Below are positions 1 through 7,120 of a stretch of 64,000 bases of DNA, in pieces. Below the pieces are notes generated by a model that was given only the letters and a program-made list of their open reading frames with translations, searched no databases and was not told where the DNA came from. The stretch spans positions 1,441,001-1,505,000 of the forward strand of contig NZ_SHKL01000001.1 in assembly GCF_004217185.1 (NCBI RefSeq), given 5' to 3'. The DNA comes from Pseudonocardia sediminis (GTDB lineage: Bacteria; Actinomycetota; Actinomycetes; Mycobacteriales; Pseudonocardiaceae). The translations under genes and the position numbers were made by a program. Every line of letters starts with the position of its first letter. Within the stretch, counting starts at the first letter, position 1.

Positions 1-618
1 CTCGGTGAAGAACGCGAGGCCCGCGCCCGCGGGGGCCTCCCGGCGGAACGTGCCCCGCGGCGGGAGCACCGCGGCGACCAGCCACAGCAGCGCGATGCCG
101 ACGGTCAGTGCGCGGGTCGAGAGCAGCGTGCCGAGCAGTGCGATCGCGGCCGGCGCGATCAGGGTGGTGACCCGCACCGAGAACGTCATCGCCGCGTTGG
201 CCTGCTGGCGCTGCTCGTCGGTGACGATCTCGGCGACCAGTGCCTGGAACGCCGGGCGGCACGCGCCCTGCCCGGCCCCGGCGACGACGGCCCCGGCGAT
301 CATCAGCCACAGCGAGGTGCCCAGGCCGACCGCGATCGCCGCGCTCGCCACCGCGGCGGACAGTCCCGACCACCAGACGACGGCGCGCCGGGAGTAGCGG
401 TCGGCGATCACGCCGCTGATCGGGACGGCGGCCAGGAACCCGGCCGTCCGCACGCCGAGCACGATCCCCAGACCGACGGCGTCGAGCGACCCCTCCAGCA
501 CCGCCAGCCCGAGGACGAACGGCAGCGCCCACGTGGCCAGTCCGGAGGCGGTCGTCCCGGTCCAGAGCCGCAGGAACGCGGGCTCGCGCAGGACGGCGCG
601 CTGCGCGGGCGCGGTCAT
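1..618 (-). CDS. MFS transporter, C-terminus cut by window edge
   Basis: Only the first 206 codons are in the window. They encode hydrophobic helices of a major facilitator superfamily transporter; the loop after the second helix, around GVIADRYSRR, is the conserved MFS motif A type. The ATG at 618 overlaps the stop of the upstream binding-protein gene (ATGA), so it is translationally coupled to the metallophore-uptake operon. That position suggests export or import of the same small molecule, most simply export of a metallophore. Substrate is not deducible from sequence. The family call is good; the role is inference from context. Confidence 0.8.
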   Translation of the reverse strand, partial: MTAPAQRAVLREPAFLRLWTGTTASGLATWALPFVLGLAVLEGSLDAVGLGIVLGVRTAGFLAAVPISGVIADRYSRRAVVWWSGLSAAVASAAIAVGLGTSLWLMIAGAVVAGAGQGACRPAFQALVAEIVTDEQRQQANAAMTFSVRVTTLIAPAAIALLGTLLSTRALTVGIALLWLVAAVLPPRGTFRREAPAGAGLAFFTE

Positions 619-1598
619 CGGGGCAGCTCACGCAGGTAGGCGCCGAACCGCTCCAGGCCGTCGATGTTGCGCGGACCGCTGATGCCCTCGTTGTAGTCGA
701 GGACGAAGAACCGGTTGTCCCGCACGGCCGGGACCGAGCGCAGGATCGGCAGCGACTTCAGGAAGTCGATCTTCTGCTGCGCGCTCTGCTCGCCGTAGTC
801 GAGGATCATGATGATCTGCGGCTGACGCTGGACGACGGTCTCCCAGCCGACGTCGGTCCAGCGGGCGTTCTGGTCGGCCAGGATGTTGCGGCCGCCGGCG
901 ATCCGGATGATGTCGTTCGGCGGGACCTGGCTCGCCGCGGAGTTCGGACGGTCGGTCCCGGAGTCGTAGAGGAACACCGACGGCGGCGTCGCGGACTTCG
1001 GCGCCTGCGCGGCGACGGCGGCGACGCGCTGCTTCATCGACCCCACGACCTCGGCGGCCTTCTCCGGCACCCGGAAGATCGCGCCGAGACGCGTCATGTC
1101 GGCGTAGAGGCCCTCGAGCGGGGCGACCTTCTCCGGGAAACCGGGGTAGTTGTAGCAGGTCTCGGTGTGCATGAAGCTCGCGATCCCGAGGCGGTCCAGC
1201 AGCTCCGGGGTGATGCCGCGCTCGGCGCTGAACCCGGACCGCCAGCCCGCGACGACCATGTCCGCGCCCGAGTCCACGACGAGCTCGCGGTTGAGCAGGT
1301 CGTCGCTGAGCAGCTCCGTCTTCGCGTACTCCGCGGCGTACGGCGACTCGGTGACCGGCGGGTTCGCCGGGGGCATCACGTAGCCGCGGACCTTGTCGGT
1401 GAGTCCGAGCGCGAACATCTTGTCCGAGCTGCCGCCCTCGTAGGTCACGACCCGCTCCGGCGTCCGGTAGGCGACCTGCTGCCCGCACCGGGGGACGGTC
1501 ACCGTCTCGGCGGCCGCGGTGGGCTCGACCTGCGCACCGCAGGCGGTCGCGGCGAACACCACGGCGAGGGTGAGGGGAACGGCTCGTGACGAGCGCAT
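615..1598 (-). CDS. FecB/BtuF-type ABC transporter substrate-binding lipoprotein
   Basis: A 327-residue periplasmic-binding-type protein. It begins with a lipoprotein signal (MRSSRAVPLTLAVVFAATAC), so Cys20 would be lipidated and anchor it outside the membrane. The rest matches the class III binding fold used for Fe-siderophores, heme and cobalamin, including PERVVTYEGGSSDKMFALGLTDKV near the start in split form and a C-terminal region ending ISGPRNIDGLERFGAYL. The ATG at 1598 was chosen because it gives this signal and sits 2 bases after the ATPase stop. It is third in an operon permease-ATPase-binding protein-MFS. Ligand is probably a metal chelate. Confidence 0.85.
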   Translation of the reverse strand: MRSSRAVPLTLAVVFAATACGAQVEPTAAAETVTVPRCGQQVAYRTPERVVTYEGGSSDKMFALGLTDKVRGYVMPPANPPVTESPYAAEYAKTELLSDDLLNRELVVDSGADMVVAGWRSGFSAERGITPELLDRLGIASFMHTETCYNYPGFPEKVAPLEGLYADMTRLGAIFRVPEKAAEVVGSMKQRVAAVAAQAPKSATPPSVFLYDSGTDRPNSAASQVPPNDIIRIAGGRNILADQNARWTDVGWETVVQRQPQIIMILDYGEQSAQQKIDFLKSLPILRSVPAVRDNRFFVLDYNEGISGPRNIDGLERFGAYLRELPR

Positions 1599-1600
1599 GG

Positions 1601-2407
1601 TCAGCGTCCTTCCGGAACGGTGGCGGGGGTGTGGGCGGCGGGAGTGGGCAGGGCGTAGAGGAGCTGGGGCGCGCCGGTCTCGGGATGGGTGACGACGCTC
1701 GCGCGCACCCCGAACACCTCCGCGACCAGCGCGGTGGTGATCACCTCCGACGGCGGCCCGCTCGTGACGAGGCGGCCGTGGGAGAGCACTCCGATCCGGT
1801 CGCAGACCGCGGCGGCGAGGTTGAGGTCGTGCAGCACCACCAGCACGGTGACGGCGGAGTCCCGCAACACCGAGAGCAGTCCGATCTGGTGGGCGACGTC
1901 GAGGTGGTTCGTCGGCTCGTCGAGGACGAGGACCTCCGGCTCCTGGGCGAGCGCGCGGGCGGCCAGGACGCGCTGGCGTTCCCCGCCGGACAGCGTCAGC
2001 ACGCCGCGCCCGGCCAGGTCGTCGACCCCGACCTGCTCCATTGCGCGGCGGCACACGTCGCGGTCGTGCTCGCCGAGGCGCCGGTTGCCGCGCAGGTGCG
2101 GCGCGCGCCCGAGCGCGACCAGCTCCTCGACGGTGAAGTCGAGGTCGGAACCGTGGTTCTGGGTCATCGCCGCGACGGTGCGGGCGCCGTCGCGCAGGCT
2201 CGTCGTCGCCAGGTCGGTGTCGCCGACCCACACCGTGCCCCGGCTCGGCGTCAGCGCGCGGTAGACGCAGCGCAGCGCCGTCGACTTGCCGCTGCCGTTC
2301 GGTCCGACCAGCCCGACGACGCTGCCGGAGGCGACGTCGAGGGACAGCCCGTGCACGATCGCGCGGCCGTCGATCGCGACGTCGAGGGAGTCCAGACGCA
2401 GGTCCAT
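1601..2407 (-). CDS. FecE/FepC-type ABC transporter ATPase
   Basis: A 268-residue ATP-binding subunit. Walker A is GPNGSGKST near residue 36, the signature is LSGGERQR, and Walker B reads VLVLDEPTNHLD, in the normal order and spacing. Sequence style matches the iron-siderophore/cobalamin import ATPases. It lies 1 base downstream of the permease and 2 bases upstream of the binding protein, so the three subunits would be made together. It would energise import through the cytoplasmic membrane. Complete, with no missing motif. Confidence 0.92.
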   Translation of the reverse strand: MDLRLDSLDVAIDGRAIVHGLSLDVASGSVVGLVGPNGSGKSTALRCVYRALTPSRGTVWVGDTDLATTSLRDGARTVAAMTQNHGSDLDFTVEELVALGRAPHLRGNRRLGEHDRDVCRRAMEQVGVDDLAGRGVLTLSGGERQRVLAARALAQEPEVLVLDEPTNHLDVAHQIGLLSVLRDSAVTVLVVLHDLNLAAAVCDRIGVLSHGRLVTSGPPSEVITTALVAEVFGVRASVVTHPETGAPQLLYALPTPAAHTPATVPEGR

Positions 2408-2408
2408 G

Positions 2409-3497
2409 TCAGCTCCCGCCGAAGACGTAGCCGCGGCGGCGCATCAGCAGCAGGAACACCGGCACCCCGACCAGCGCGGTGATCACGCCCAGCGGCAGCT
2501 CCCGCGGTGCGACGACGGTGCGCGAGAGCAGGTCCACCCACACCGCGAAGATCGCACCGGCCAGCGGGGCGATCACCAGCACCTTGGTGTGCGTGGACCC
2601 GGCGACGATCCGCACCAGGTGCGGCACGATCAGCCCGACGAACCCGATCGCCCCGCTGACGGCGACCATCGCCCCGGTCATCACCGAGGTCAGGACGAAC
2701 AGGCGGCGGCGCAGCACGGTGGTGTCGACACCCATGCTGGTCGCGGTCTCGTCGCCCAGGGCCAGCACGTCGAGGTCGCGGGCCCGGCGCCACAGCAGCA
2801 CGACGCCGACGACGACGATCACCACCACCAGGGGCAGCACGCCCCAGGTCGCGGCGCCGAAGCTGCCCAGCGTCCAGAACAGGACCGTCGACGTCGCCTC
2901 GCCCTGCGGCGCCAGGTAGATCAGCAGGGCCATCGCGGCCTGGAACGCGTACGCGAGTGCGATGCCGGTCAGCACCAGCCGCAGCGGTGTGGCCCCGCCC
3001 GTCCCGCTCCGGCCGCGCGACGCGAGGTGCACCAGCGCCGCGGCGCCGAGCGCCCCGACGAACGCGCCCAGCGAGATCGCGTAGATCCCGGCCGCGGCGA
3101 GTACCCCGAACACCAGTACGGAGACCGCCCCGACCGATGCGCCGGAGGACACCCCGAGCACGAACGGGTCGGCCAGCGGGTTGCGGACCATCGCCTGCAC
3201 CGCCACCCCGACGGCGCTGAGCCCCGCCCCGACGACGACCGCGAGCAGCACCCGCGGCGTGCGCAGCTGCCAGACGATCTCGTAGGTCGGCACCTCGTCG
3301 GCCGAGATCGGGCCCCCGGCCAGTGCGGCCCAGAGGTAGCGGACGGTGTCGGCCGGCGCGACCGAGGCCGACCCCAGCCCGATCGCGACGACGATCGACC
3401 CGAGCAGCACCGCGACGAGCACGGCGACGACGAGGATCCCGGTGCCCCGGGACGGCCCGGTGGCGATGGCGGCCGGCTCCGCGACTGTATTGGACAT
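2409..3497 (-). CDS. FecCD-family ABC transporter permease
   Basis: A permease of about 362 residues with the FecCD pattern of multiple TM helices and the GAxLSxxGxxxQxxxRNPLADPxxLGxSxGAxxGA region (here GAGLSAVGVAVQAMVRNPL followed by ADPFVLGVSSGAS). It would form the channel for a metal-siderophore or cobalamin-like substrate. The frame is open further upstream, but the ATG at 3497 is preferred: it begins MSNTVAEP and the upstream extension looks non-coding. The gene diverges from the biosynthesis-like operon starting at 3610. An ATGATT-containing dyad overlaps this start and recurs before the divergent operon, suggesting joint metal-dependent control. Confidence 0.88.
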   Translation of the reverse strand: MSNTVAEPAAIATGPSRGTGILVVAVLVAVLLGSIVVAIGLGSASVAPADTVRYLWAALAGGPISADEVPTYEIVWQLRTPRVLLAVVVGAGLSAVGVAVQAMVRNPLADPFVLGVSSGASVGAVSVLVFGVLAAAGIYAISLGAFVGALGAAALVHLASRGRSGTGGATPLRLVLTGIALAYAFQAAMALLIYLAPQGEATSTVLFWTLGSFGAATWGVLPLVVVIVVVGVVLLWRRARDLDVLALGDETATSMGVDTTVLRRRLFVLTSVMTGAMVAVSGAIGFVGLIVPHLVRIVAGSTHTKVLVIAPLAGAIFAVWVDLLSRTVVAPRELPLGVITALVGVPVFLLLMRRRGYVFGGS

Positions 3498-3506
3498 GAT
3501 TGTCGA
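3493..3506. promoter_or_regulatory. Candidate metal-responsive operator over permease start
   Basis: GACATGATTGTC is an imperfect dyad (arms GACA/TGTC) overlapping the permease start. The stretch ATGATTGTCGATA matches ATGATTACCGTTA at 3592-3604 at 10 of 13 positions. AT-rich islands of this kind in a GC-rich intergenic region fit Fur/Zur-type operators, but no consensus match was computed. Confidence 0.35.
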
Positions 3507-3582
3507 TACTAGTAACAGGTGATCCGCTCCCAGGTCCAGTGGGCGGTTCGTGACGCTCCGCACCGATGTCACTCTTGCCGGT

Positions 3583-3604
3583 TAATCAAAAATGATTACC
3601 GTTA
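3583..3604. promoter_or_regulatory. Palindromic candidate operator TAATCA-N4-TGATTA
   Basis: A perfect inverted repeat, TAATCA AAAA TGATTA, occupies 3583-3598 and continues into ACCGTTA. An ATG at 3592 lies inside the palindrome, so translation more probably begins at the in-frame ATG at 3610 and the palindrome is a promoter or operator element. It shares the ATGATTnnCGnTA core with the dyad at 3493. A Zur- or Fur-like regulator is the likely reader; this is inference. Confidence 0.5.
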
Positions 3605-3609
3605 ACGTC

Positions 3610-4317
3610 ATGGATCAACTGACCCTGCCGCCGCCGCTGCCGGCCGAACGGATCGTCGAGCTCAATCGCCCGAAGGGTGACCTGCACACGACGCGGAGCT
3701 ACACCTGGAACGGCTGGGACCTCGAGGTGCCGCCCGGCGTCTTCCGCCCCGGCCTGACCAGCGCAATGATCTTCGACCGGGTGCTGTCCGGCGAGATCGA
3801 GGTGCGCGGACGCCGCTACCTGGCGATGGGCTGCGGGCTCGGCGTCGAGGTGGCCGCCGCCGCGGCCCGCGGCGCCGCCGACGTCTACGCCGTCGACGTC
3901 CACCCGGCCAGCGTGGAGACCGCCGTCGCCAACGCCCGCCGTCTGGCGCCGGGGGAGACCCGTGTGCACGCCGTCGTCGCCGACGTCCTGGACGGTTTCC
4001 CGGTCGACGCGCAGGTCGACGTCGTCACGTTCAACCCGCCCGCGGTCAGCCGCCCGGTCAGTGACGACCCCGACGTCGTGCGCAACGTCTGCGCCGGCGC
4101 CCCGCTGCTGGAGCGCTTCTTCGCCCAGATCGCCGAGCGCGACGTGCTCGCCCCCGGCGCCGAGGTCTACGTGATCGCCTCCAACACCGCCGACCTGCAG
4201 ACGATCGTCTCGCACGCCGTCACCCACGGGTTCTCGCCCGAGGTCGCGCTGCGCCACGACTGGAACGACGGCGTGCTCACCTACCTGTTCCGCTTCACCG
4301 CGGGCGGTTCCGCGTGA
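3610..4317 (+). CDS. Class I SAM-dependent methyltransferase
   Basis: About 235 residues. The Rossmann glycine-rich motif is YLAMGCGLGVEVAAAAARG, followed by an acidic strand end (YAVDVHPASVETAVANARR) and an NPP motif (VVTFNPPAVS), as in HemK/RlmG-like N- or amine-directed methyltransferases. The substrate is unknown. It is the first gene of a four-gene operon whose members overlap by 4 or more bases. In that context it could methylate an amino or carboxylate group of a small metallophore. The in-frame ATG at 3592 is inside a palindromic operator-like sequence, so 3610 is preferred. Confidence 0.7.
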   Translation: MDQLTLPPPLPAERIVELNRPKGDLHTTRSYTWNGWDLEVPPGVFRPGLTSAMIFDRVLSGEIEVRGRRYLAMGCGLGVEVAAAAARGAADVYAVDVHPASVETAVANARRLAPGETRVHAVVADVLDGFPVDAQVDVVTFNPPAVSRPVSDDPDVVRNVCAGAPLLERFFAQIAERDVLAPGAEVYVIASNTADLQTIVSHAVTHGFSPEVALRHDWNDGVLTYLFRFTAGGSA

Positions 4318-5129
4318 CCGGCGCGGTCGACACGCTGATCGACGAGGTCCTCGACGGCCGCCACGGCGAACCGCCGGAGAAGCTCGCCGCGACCAGCGTG
4401 TTCTGGCTCTGCCACGGCACCCGCCTGGCCGGGGGAGAGGTCACCTACCGCAACCACTACGTGCTCGTCCGGTGCGGTCGCGCGTTCGGCGCGGCCGCCG
4501 TCGGGGCCGGGGTGCTCGACCCCGCCGCCTGCCAGGACCTCTCCGGCAGCGCGGTCGCGGACCTGCTGCGACCCGATGCGGAGGTGCCGTACGCGGTGCG
4601 GATCGCGGCGCTCGACGCCTACCTCGCCCAGGGGCTGCCGTTCCGCGACGACCCGGCCCCGGAGCCGGTGACCCTGCCCGACGGCACGCCGGAGGAACGG
4701 GCGGTGGCCCGGGACGCGGCCGTCGCCGGGCTGCTCGACGTGCCGGCCGGGGCGAAGGTCGCTCTGATCGGCGTGGTGAACCCGCTGGTCGCGGCCATCC
4801 GTGACCGTGGTGCGGAGTGCCTGCCGTGCGACCTGGACCTGCGCACGACGCAGTGGGGCGACCCCGTCTCGGACTCCGCGGACGAGGTGATCGACGCCGC
4901 GGACGCCGTCGTCGCGACCGGCATGACGCTGTCCAACGGCACGTTCGACCCGATCCTGGCCCGATGTCGGGACCGCGGGATCCCGTTGACGGTCTACGCC
5001 CAGACCGGCAGTGCGGTGGCGCGCGCGTTCCTCGGGAAGGGGGTGGCGGCGGTGTCCGCCGAGCCGTTCCCGTTCTCCCAGTTCAGCGCGGAGCCGACCC
5101 GGCTCTACCGCTACCGGGCCGGGTCGTGA
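4314..5129 (+). CDS. DUF4213/DUF364 putative heavy-metal-chelation family protein
   Basis: 271 residues. The N-terminal half (DTLIDEVLDG, later ATSVFWLCHGTRL and YRNHYVLVRCGRAFGAAAVG) resembles DUF4213. The C-terminal half is Rossmann-like with GAKVALIGVVNPLV and DAVVATGMTLSNGTFDPIL, as in DUF364, a Pfam family annotated as putative heavy-metal chelation. Family members are often beside metal ABC transporters; their reaction is not established. It overlaps the methyltransferase by 4 bases (GTGA) and the downstream kinase by 4 bases. No catalytic residue can be named. In this operon it may act on, or bind, the metal-binding product. Confidence 0.65.
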   Translation: MTGAVDTLIDEVLDGRHGEPPEKLAATSVFWLCHGTRLAGGEVTYRNHYVLVRCGRAFGAAAVGAGVLDPAACQDLSGSAVADLLRPDAEVPYAVRIAALDAYLAQGLPFRDDPAPEPVTLPDGTPEERAVARDAAVAGLLDVPAGAKVALIGVVNPLVAAIRDRGAECLPCDLDLRTTQWGDPVSDSADEVIDAADAVVATGMTLSNGTFDPILARCRDRGIPLTVYAQTGSAVARAFLGKGVAAVSAEPFPFSQFSAEPTRLYRYRAGS

Positions 5130-6085
5130 AGCTCGGTCCCGTGGGAATCGGGGTCGGGCAGGCGCGCAACCATCACGGCGAGCTGCTGCAGGGCGCGTTC
5201 CGCGACGCCCGTGGCGTGACGCGGCACGGGCTGGTGACGCTGTTGATGCCCGGCGCCGGGACGGGGGCGGTGTTCGTACCGGACCCGTCCACGGACGTGA
5301 TCACGGTCGTTCCGGCCGGGCGCACCAAGGCCGAGCGGGCGGCCCGGCTCACCGCGGACGCCCTGGGGCTCGCGACCGGTGGGCGGGTGGAGCTCTCCGG
5401 CGCGGTGCCGATCGGGATGGGCATGGGCTCGTCGACGAGCGACGTCGTGGCCACGATCCGCGCGGTGGCCGACGCGGCGGGCGTGACGCCGCCGCCGCGG
5501 GTGGTGGCCCGGCTCGCGGTGGCCGCCGAGACGGCGTGCGACCCGACGATGTTCGACGACCGCCCGCTGCTGTTCGCCCACCGCGACGGGCACGTGCTGG
5601 AGGACCTCGGCCCGGCGCTGCCGCCGCTGCGGGTGCTCGGCTGCGTCACCGGCGGCGGGCGCCCGGTGGACACCCTCGCCGTCACCCGCACCTACGACGA
5701 CACCGACGTCGAGGAGTTCGAGCACCTGCGCGACCTGCTCCGCCACGCGGTGCGGCACCGGGACGCGGACCTGCTCGGCGCCGTCGCCACGGCGAGTGCC
5801 CGGCGGCACCGGCCGGGCCCGGAGCTCGACCTGCTGGTCGCGGTCGCGGCCGACGCCGGCGCCGTCGGCGTGCAGGTCGCACACAGCGGCAACGTCGCCG
5901 GGCTGCTGTTCGACCCCGCCCGCACCGCAGGCCTGAACCGGGCCGCCACCGCGCTCGACGCGCACGGACTACCCGTGACCTCGGTGTTCGTCACGGGCCC
6001 ACAGACCCCGGGAGGACGACAGTGGACGACCACGTCAGCCAGGCCGTCGGCCGGCCCGACCTCGTACGCCTCGACGAACGCCTGA
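5126..6085 (+). CDS. GHMP kinase, PduX-like (L-threonine kinase type)
   Basis: 319 residues from the GTG at 5126, which overlaps the preceding stop. The N-terminus GQARNHHGELLQGAF parallels the substrate-binding start of PduX, and PIGMGMGSSTSDVVATIRAV is the GHMP ATP-binding loop in its PduX form. PduX phosphorylates L-threonine on the side chain. Here the neighbour is a cysteine-synthase-like enzyme, so a phospho-threonine or phospho-serine could be the activated substrate for beta-replacement. No cobalamin-loop genes are nearby, which argues against an ordinary B12 role. The last 64 bases overlap the next gene, an unusually long overlap. Confidence 0.7.
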   Translation: MKLGPVGIGVGQARNHHGELLQGAFRDARGVTRHGLVTLLMPGAGTGAVFVPDPSTDVITVVPAGRTKAERAARLTADALGLATGGRVELSGAVPIGMGMGSSTSDVVATIRAVADAAGVTPPPRVVARLAVAAETACDPTMFDDRPLLFAHRDGHVLEDLGPALPPLRVLGCVTGGGRPVDTLAVTRTYDDTDVEEFEHLRDLLRHAVRHRDADLLGAVATASARRHRPGPELDLLVAVAADAGAVGVQVAHSGNVAGLLFDPARTAGLNRAATALDAHGLPVTSVFVTGPQTPGGRQWTTTSARPSAGPTSYASTNA

Positions 6086-7065
6086 TCTGCCTGCGCTTCG
6101 AGACCATGAAGGTGCTCTCCGCCGACGCCGCGGTCGCGCACCTGCTCGAGACCGGCGTCGTCGCCCGCGGCGACACCCTGCTCGACAGCTCCAGCGGCAT
6201 CTACGCCTACGCGCTCGCCCTGGCGTGCCACCGGCACGGGCTGCGCTGCCACATCGTCGGCTCCACGACCGTGGACGCGGCGGTGCGCACGCAGCTCGCC
6301 GTGCTCGGCGCGCACCTGGAGCAGATGCCGCCGAGCGACGACCTGAAGCTCGACCAGAACCGCCGGGTCGCCCGGATCCGCGCGCTGCTGGCGGAGAACC
6401 CGCGCCTGCACTGGATGCGGCAGTACCACGACGACGTGCACCACCTCGGCTACCGCGCGGTCGCCGAGACGGTCCGGGCGTCGCTGGGGGACGTGCCGCT
6501 GACGGTCGTCGGAGGGGTCGGGTCCGGCGCGTCCACCGGGGCGCTGGCCGGGTACCTGCGCCGCGACGTCCCGGACACCCGCCTGGTCGGGGTGCAGCCC
6601 TTCGGCAGCATCACGTTCGGCAGCGAGCACGTGTCCGACCCGGAGATCATCATCGCCGGGATCGGCAGCTCGATCCCGTTCGGCAACGTCGTGCACTCCC
6701 GCTACGACGTCGTGCACTGGACCGGGTTCCACGCCGCGCTCTCGGGCAGCGTGGACCTGCTGCGCCGCCACGCCGTGTTCGCCGGGCTCTCCACCGGCGC
6801 GGGGTACCTGGCGGCACGGTGGGAGCGCCGGCGCGACCCGGAGCGCACCGTGCTGGTGATCGCCGCGGACACCGGGCACCGCTACGTCGACACCGTCTTC
6901 GCCCGGCACGCCGAGGCCGAGCCGATCGACTCGCTGGCCCCGCACGAGGTGTCCGGCACCGACGAGCTGGCCCTGCCGTGGTCGCGGATGGAGTGGGCCG
7001 CCGCGCCCGCCCCGCCCGCGGCGCGGGTGTCGCCGGAGGACATGCCGGCCCCGGTGGCGCGCTGA
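6022..7065 (+). CDS. PLP-dependent cysteine synthase/SbnA-like enzyme
   Basis: 347 residues from a GTG preceded by a good ribosome site (GGGAGGACGAC). The fold-type II PLP pattern is visible: LRFETMKVLSADAAVA supplies the likely Schiff-base lysine, DSSSGIYAYALA binds the substrate carboxylate, and GGVGSGASTGALAGYL is the phosphate-binding glycine loop. SbnA of staphyloferrin B makes a diaminopropionate precursor from O-phosphoserine and glutamate; here the upstream PduX-like kinase could supply a phosphorylated amino acid. No SbnB (dehydrogenase) partner is present, so the conjugate itself might be the product. Role is inference. Confidence 0.75.
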   Translation: MDDHVSQAVGRPDLVRLDERLICLRFETMKVLSADAAVAHLLETGVVARGDTLLDSSSGIYAYALALACHRHGLRCHIVGSTTVDAAVRTQLAVLGAHLEQMPPSDDLKLDQNRRVARIRALLAENPRLHWMRQYHDDVHHLGYRAVAETVRASLGDVPLTVVGGVGSGASTGALAGYLRRDVPDTRLVGVQPFGSITFGSEHVSDPEIIIAGIGSSIPFGNVVHSRYDVVHWTGFHAALSGSVDLLRRHAVFAGLSTGAGYLAARWERRRDPERTVLVIAADTGHRYVDTVFARHAEAEPIDSLAPHEVSGTDELALPWSRMEWAAAPAPPAARVSPEDMPAPVAR

Positions 7066-7075
7066 GGAACCGGGG

Positions 7076-7101
7076 CCCGGCGGTGGCAGGGGCCCGCCGG
7101 G
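7076..7101 (+). terminator. Hairpin after PLP-enzyme gene
   Basis: CCCGGCGG (7076-7083) pairs with CCGCCGGG (7094-7101) across a 10-base loop, ten bases past the stop at 7065. It is a plausible terminator of the four-gene operon. No U tract follows, as is usual in actinobacteria. Confidence 0.45.
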
Positions 7102-7120
7102 GCGGCCTACCGTCTCCGGC

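Noticed and set aside
3592..3609. ATG at 3592 as start of the methyltransferase.
   Set aside because: It falls inside a perfect operator-like palindrome and adds only MITVNV; the ATG at 3610 is the better start.
5126..6085. Assignment of the GHMP kinase to cobalamin biosynthesis.
   Set aside because: It resembles PduX, but no cob genes, B12 riboswitch or Pdu genes are near, while metal-transport and PLP genes are. The B12 role was not adopted.
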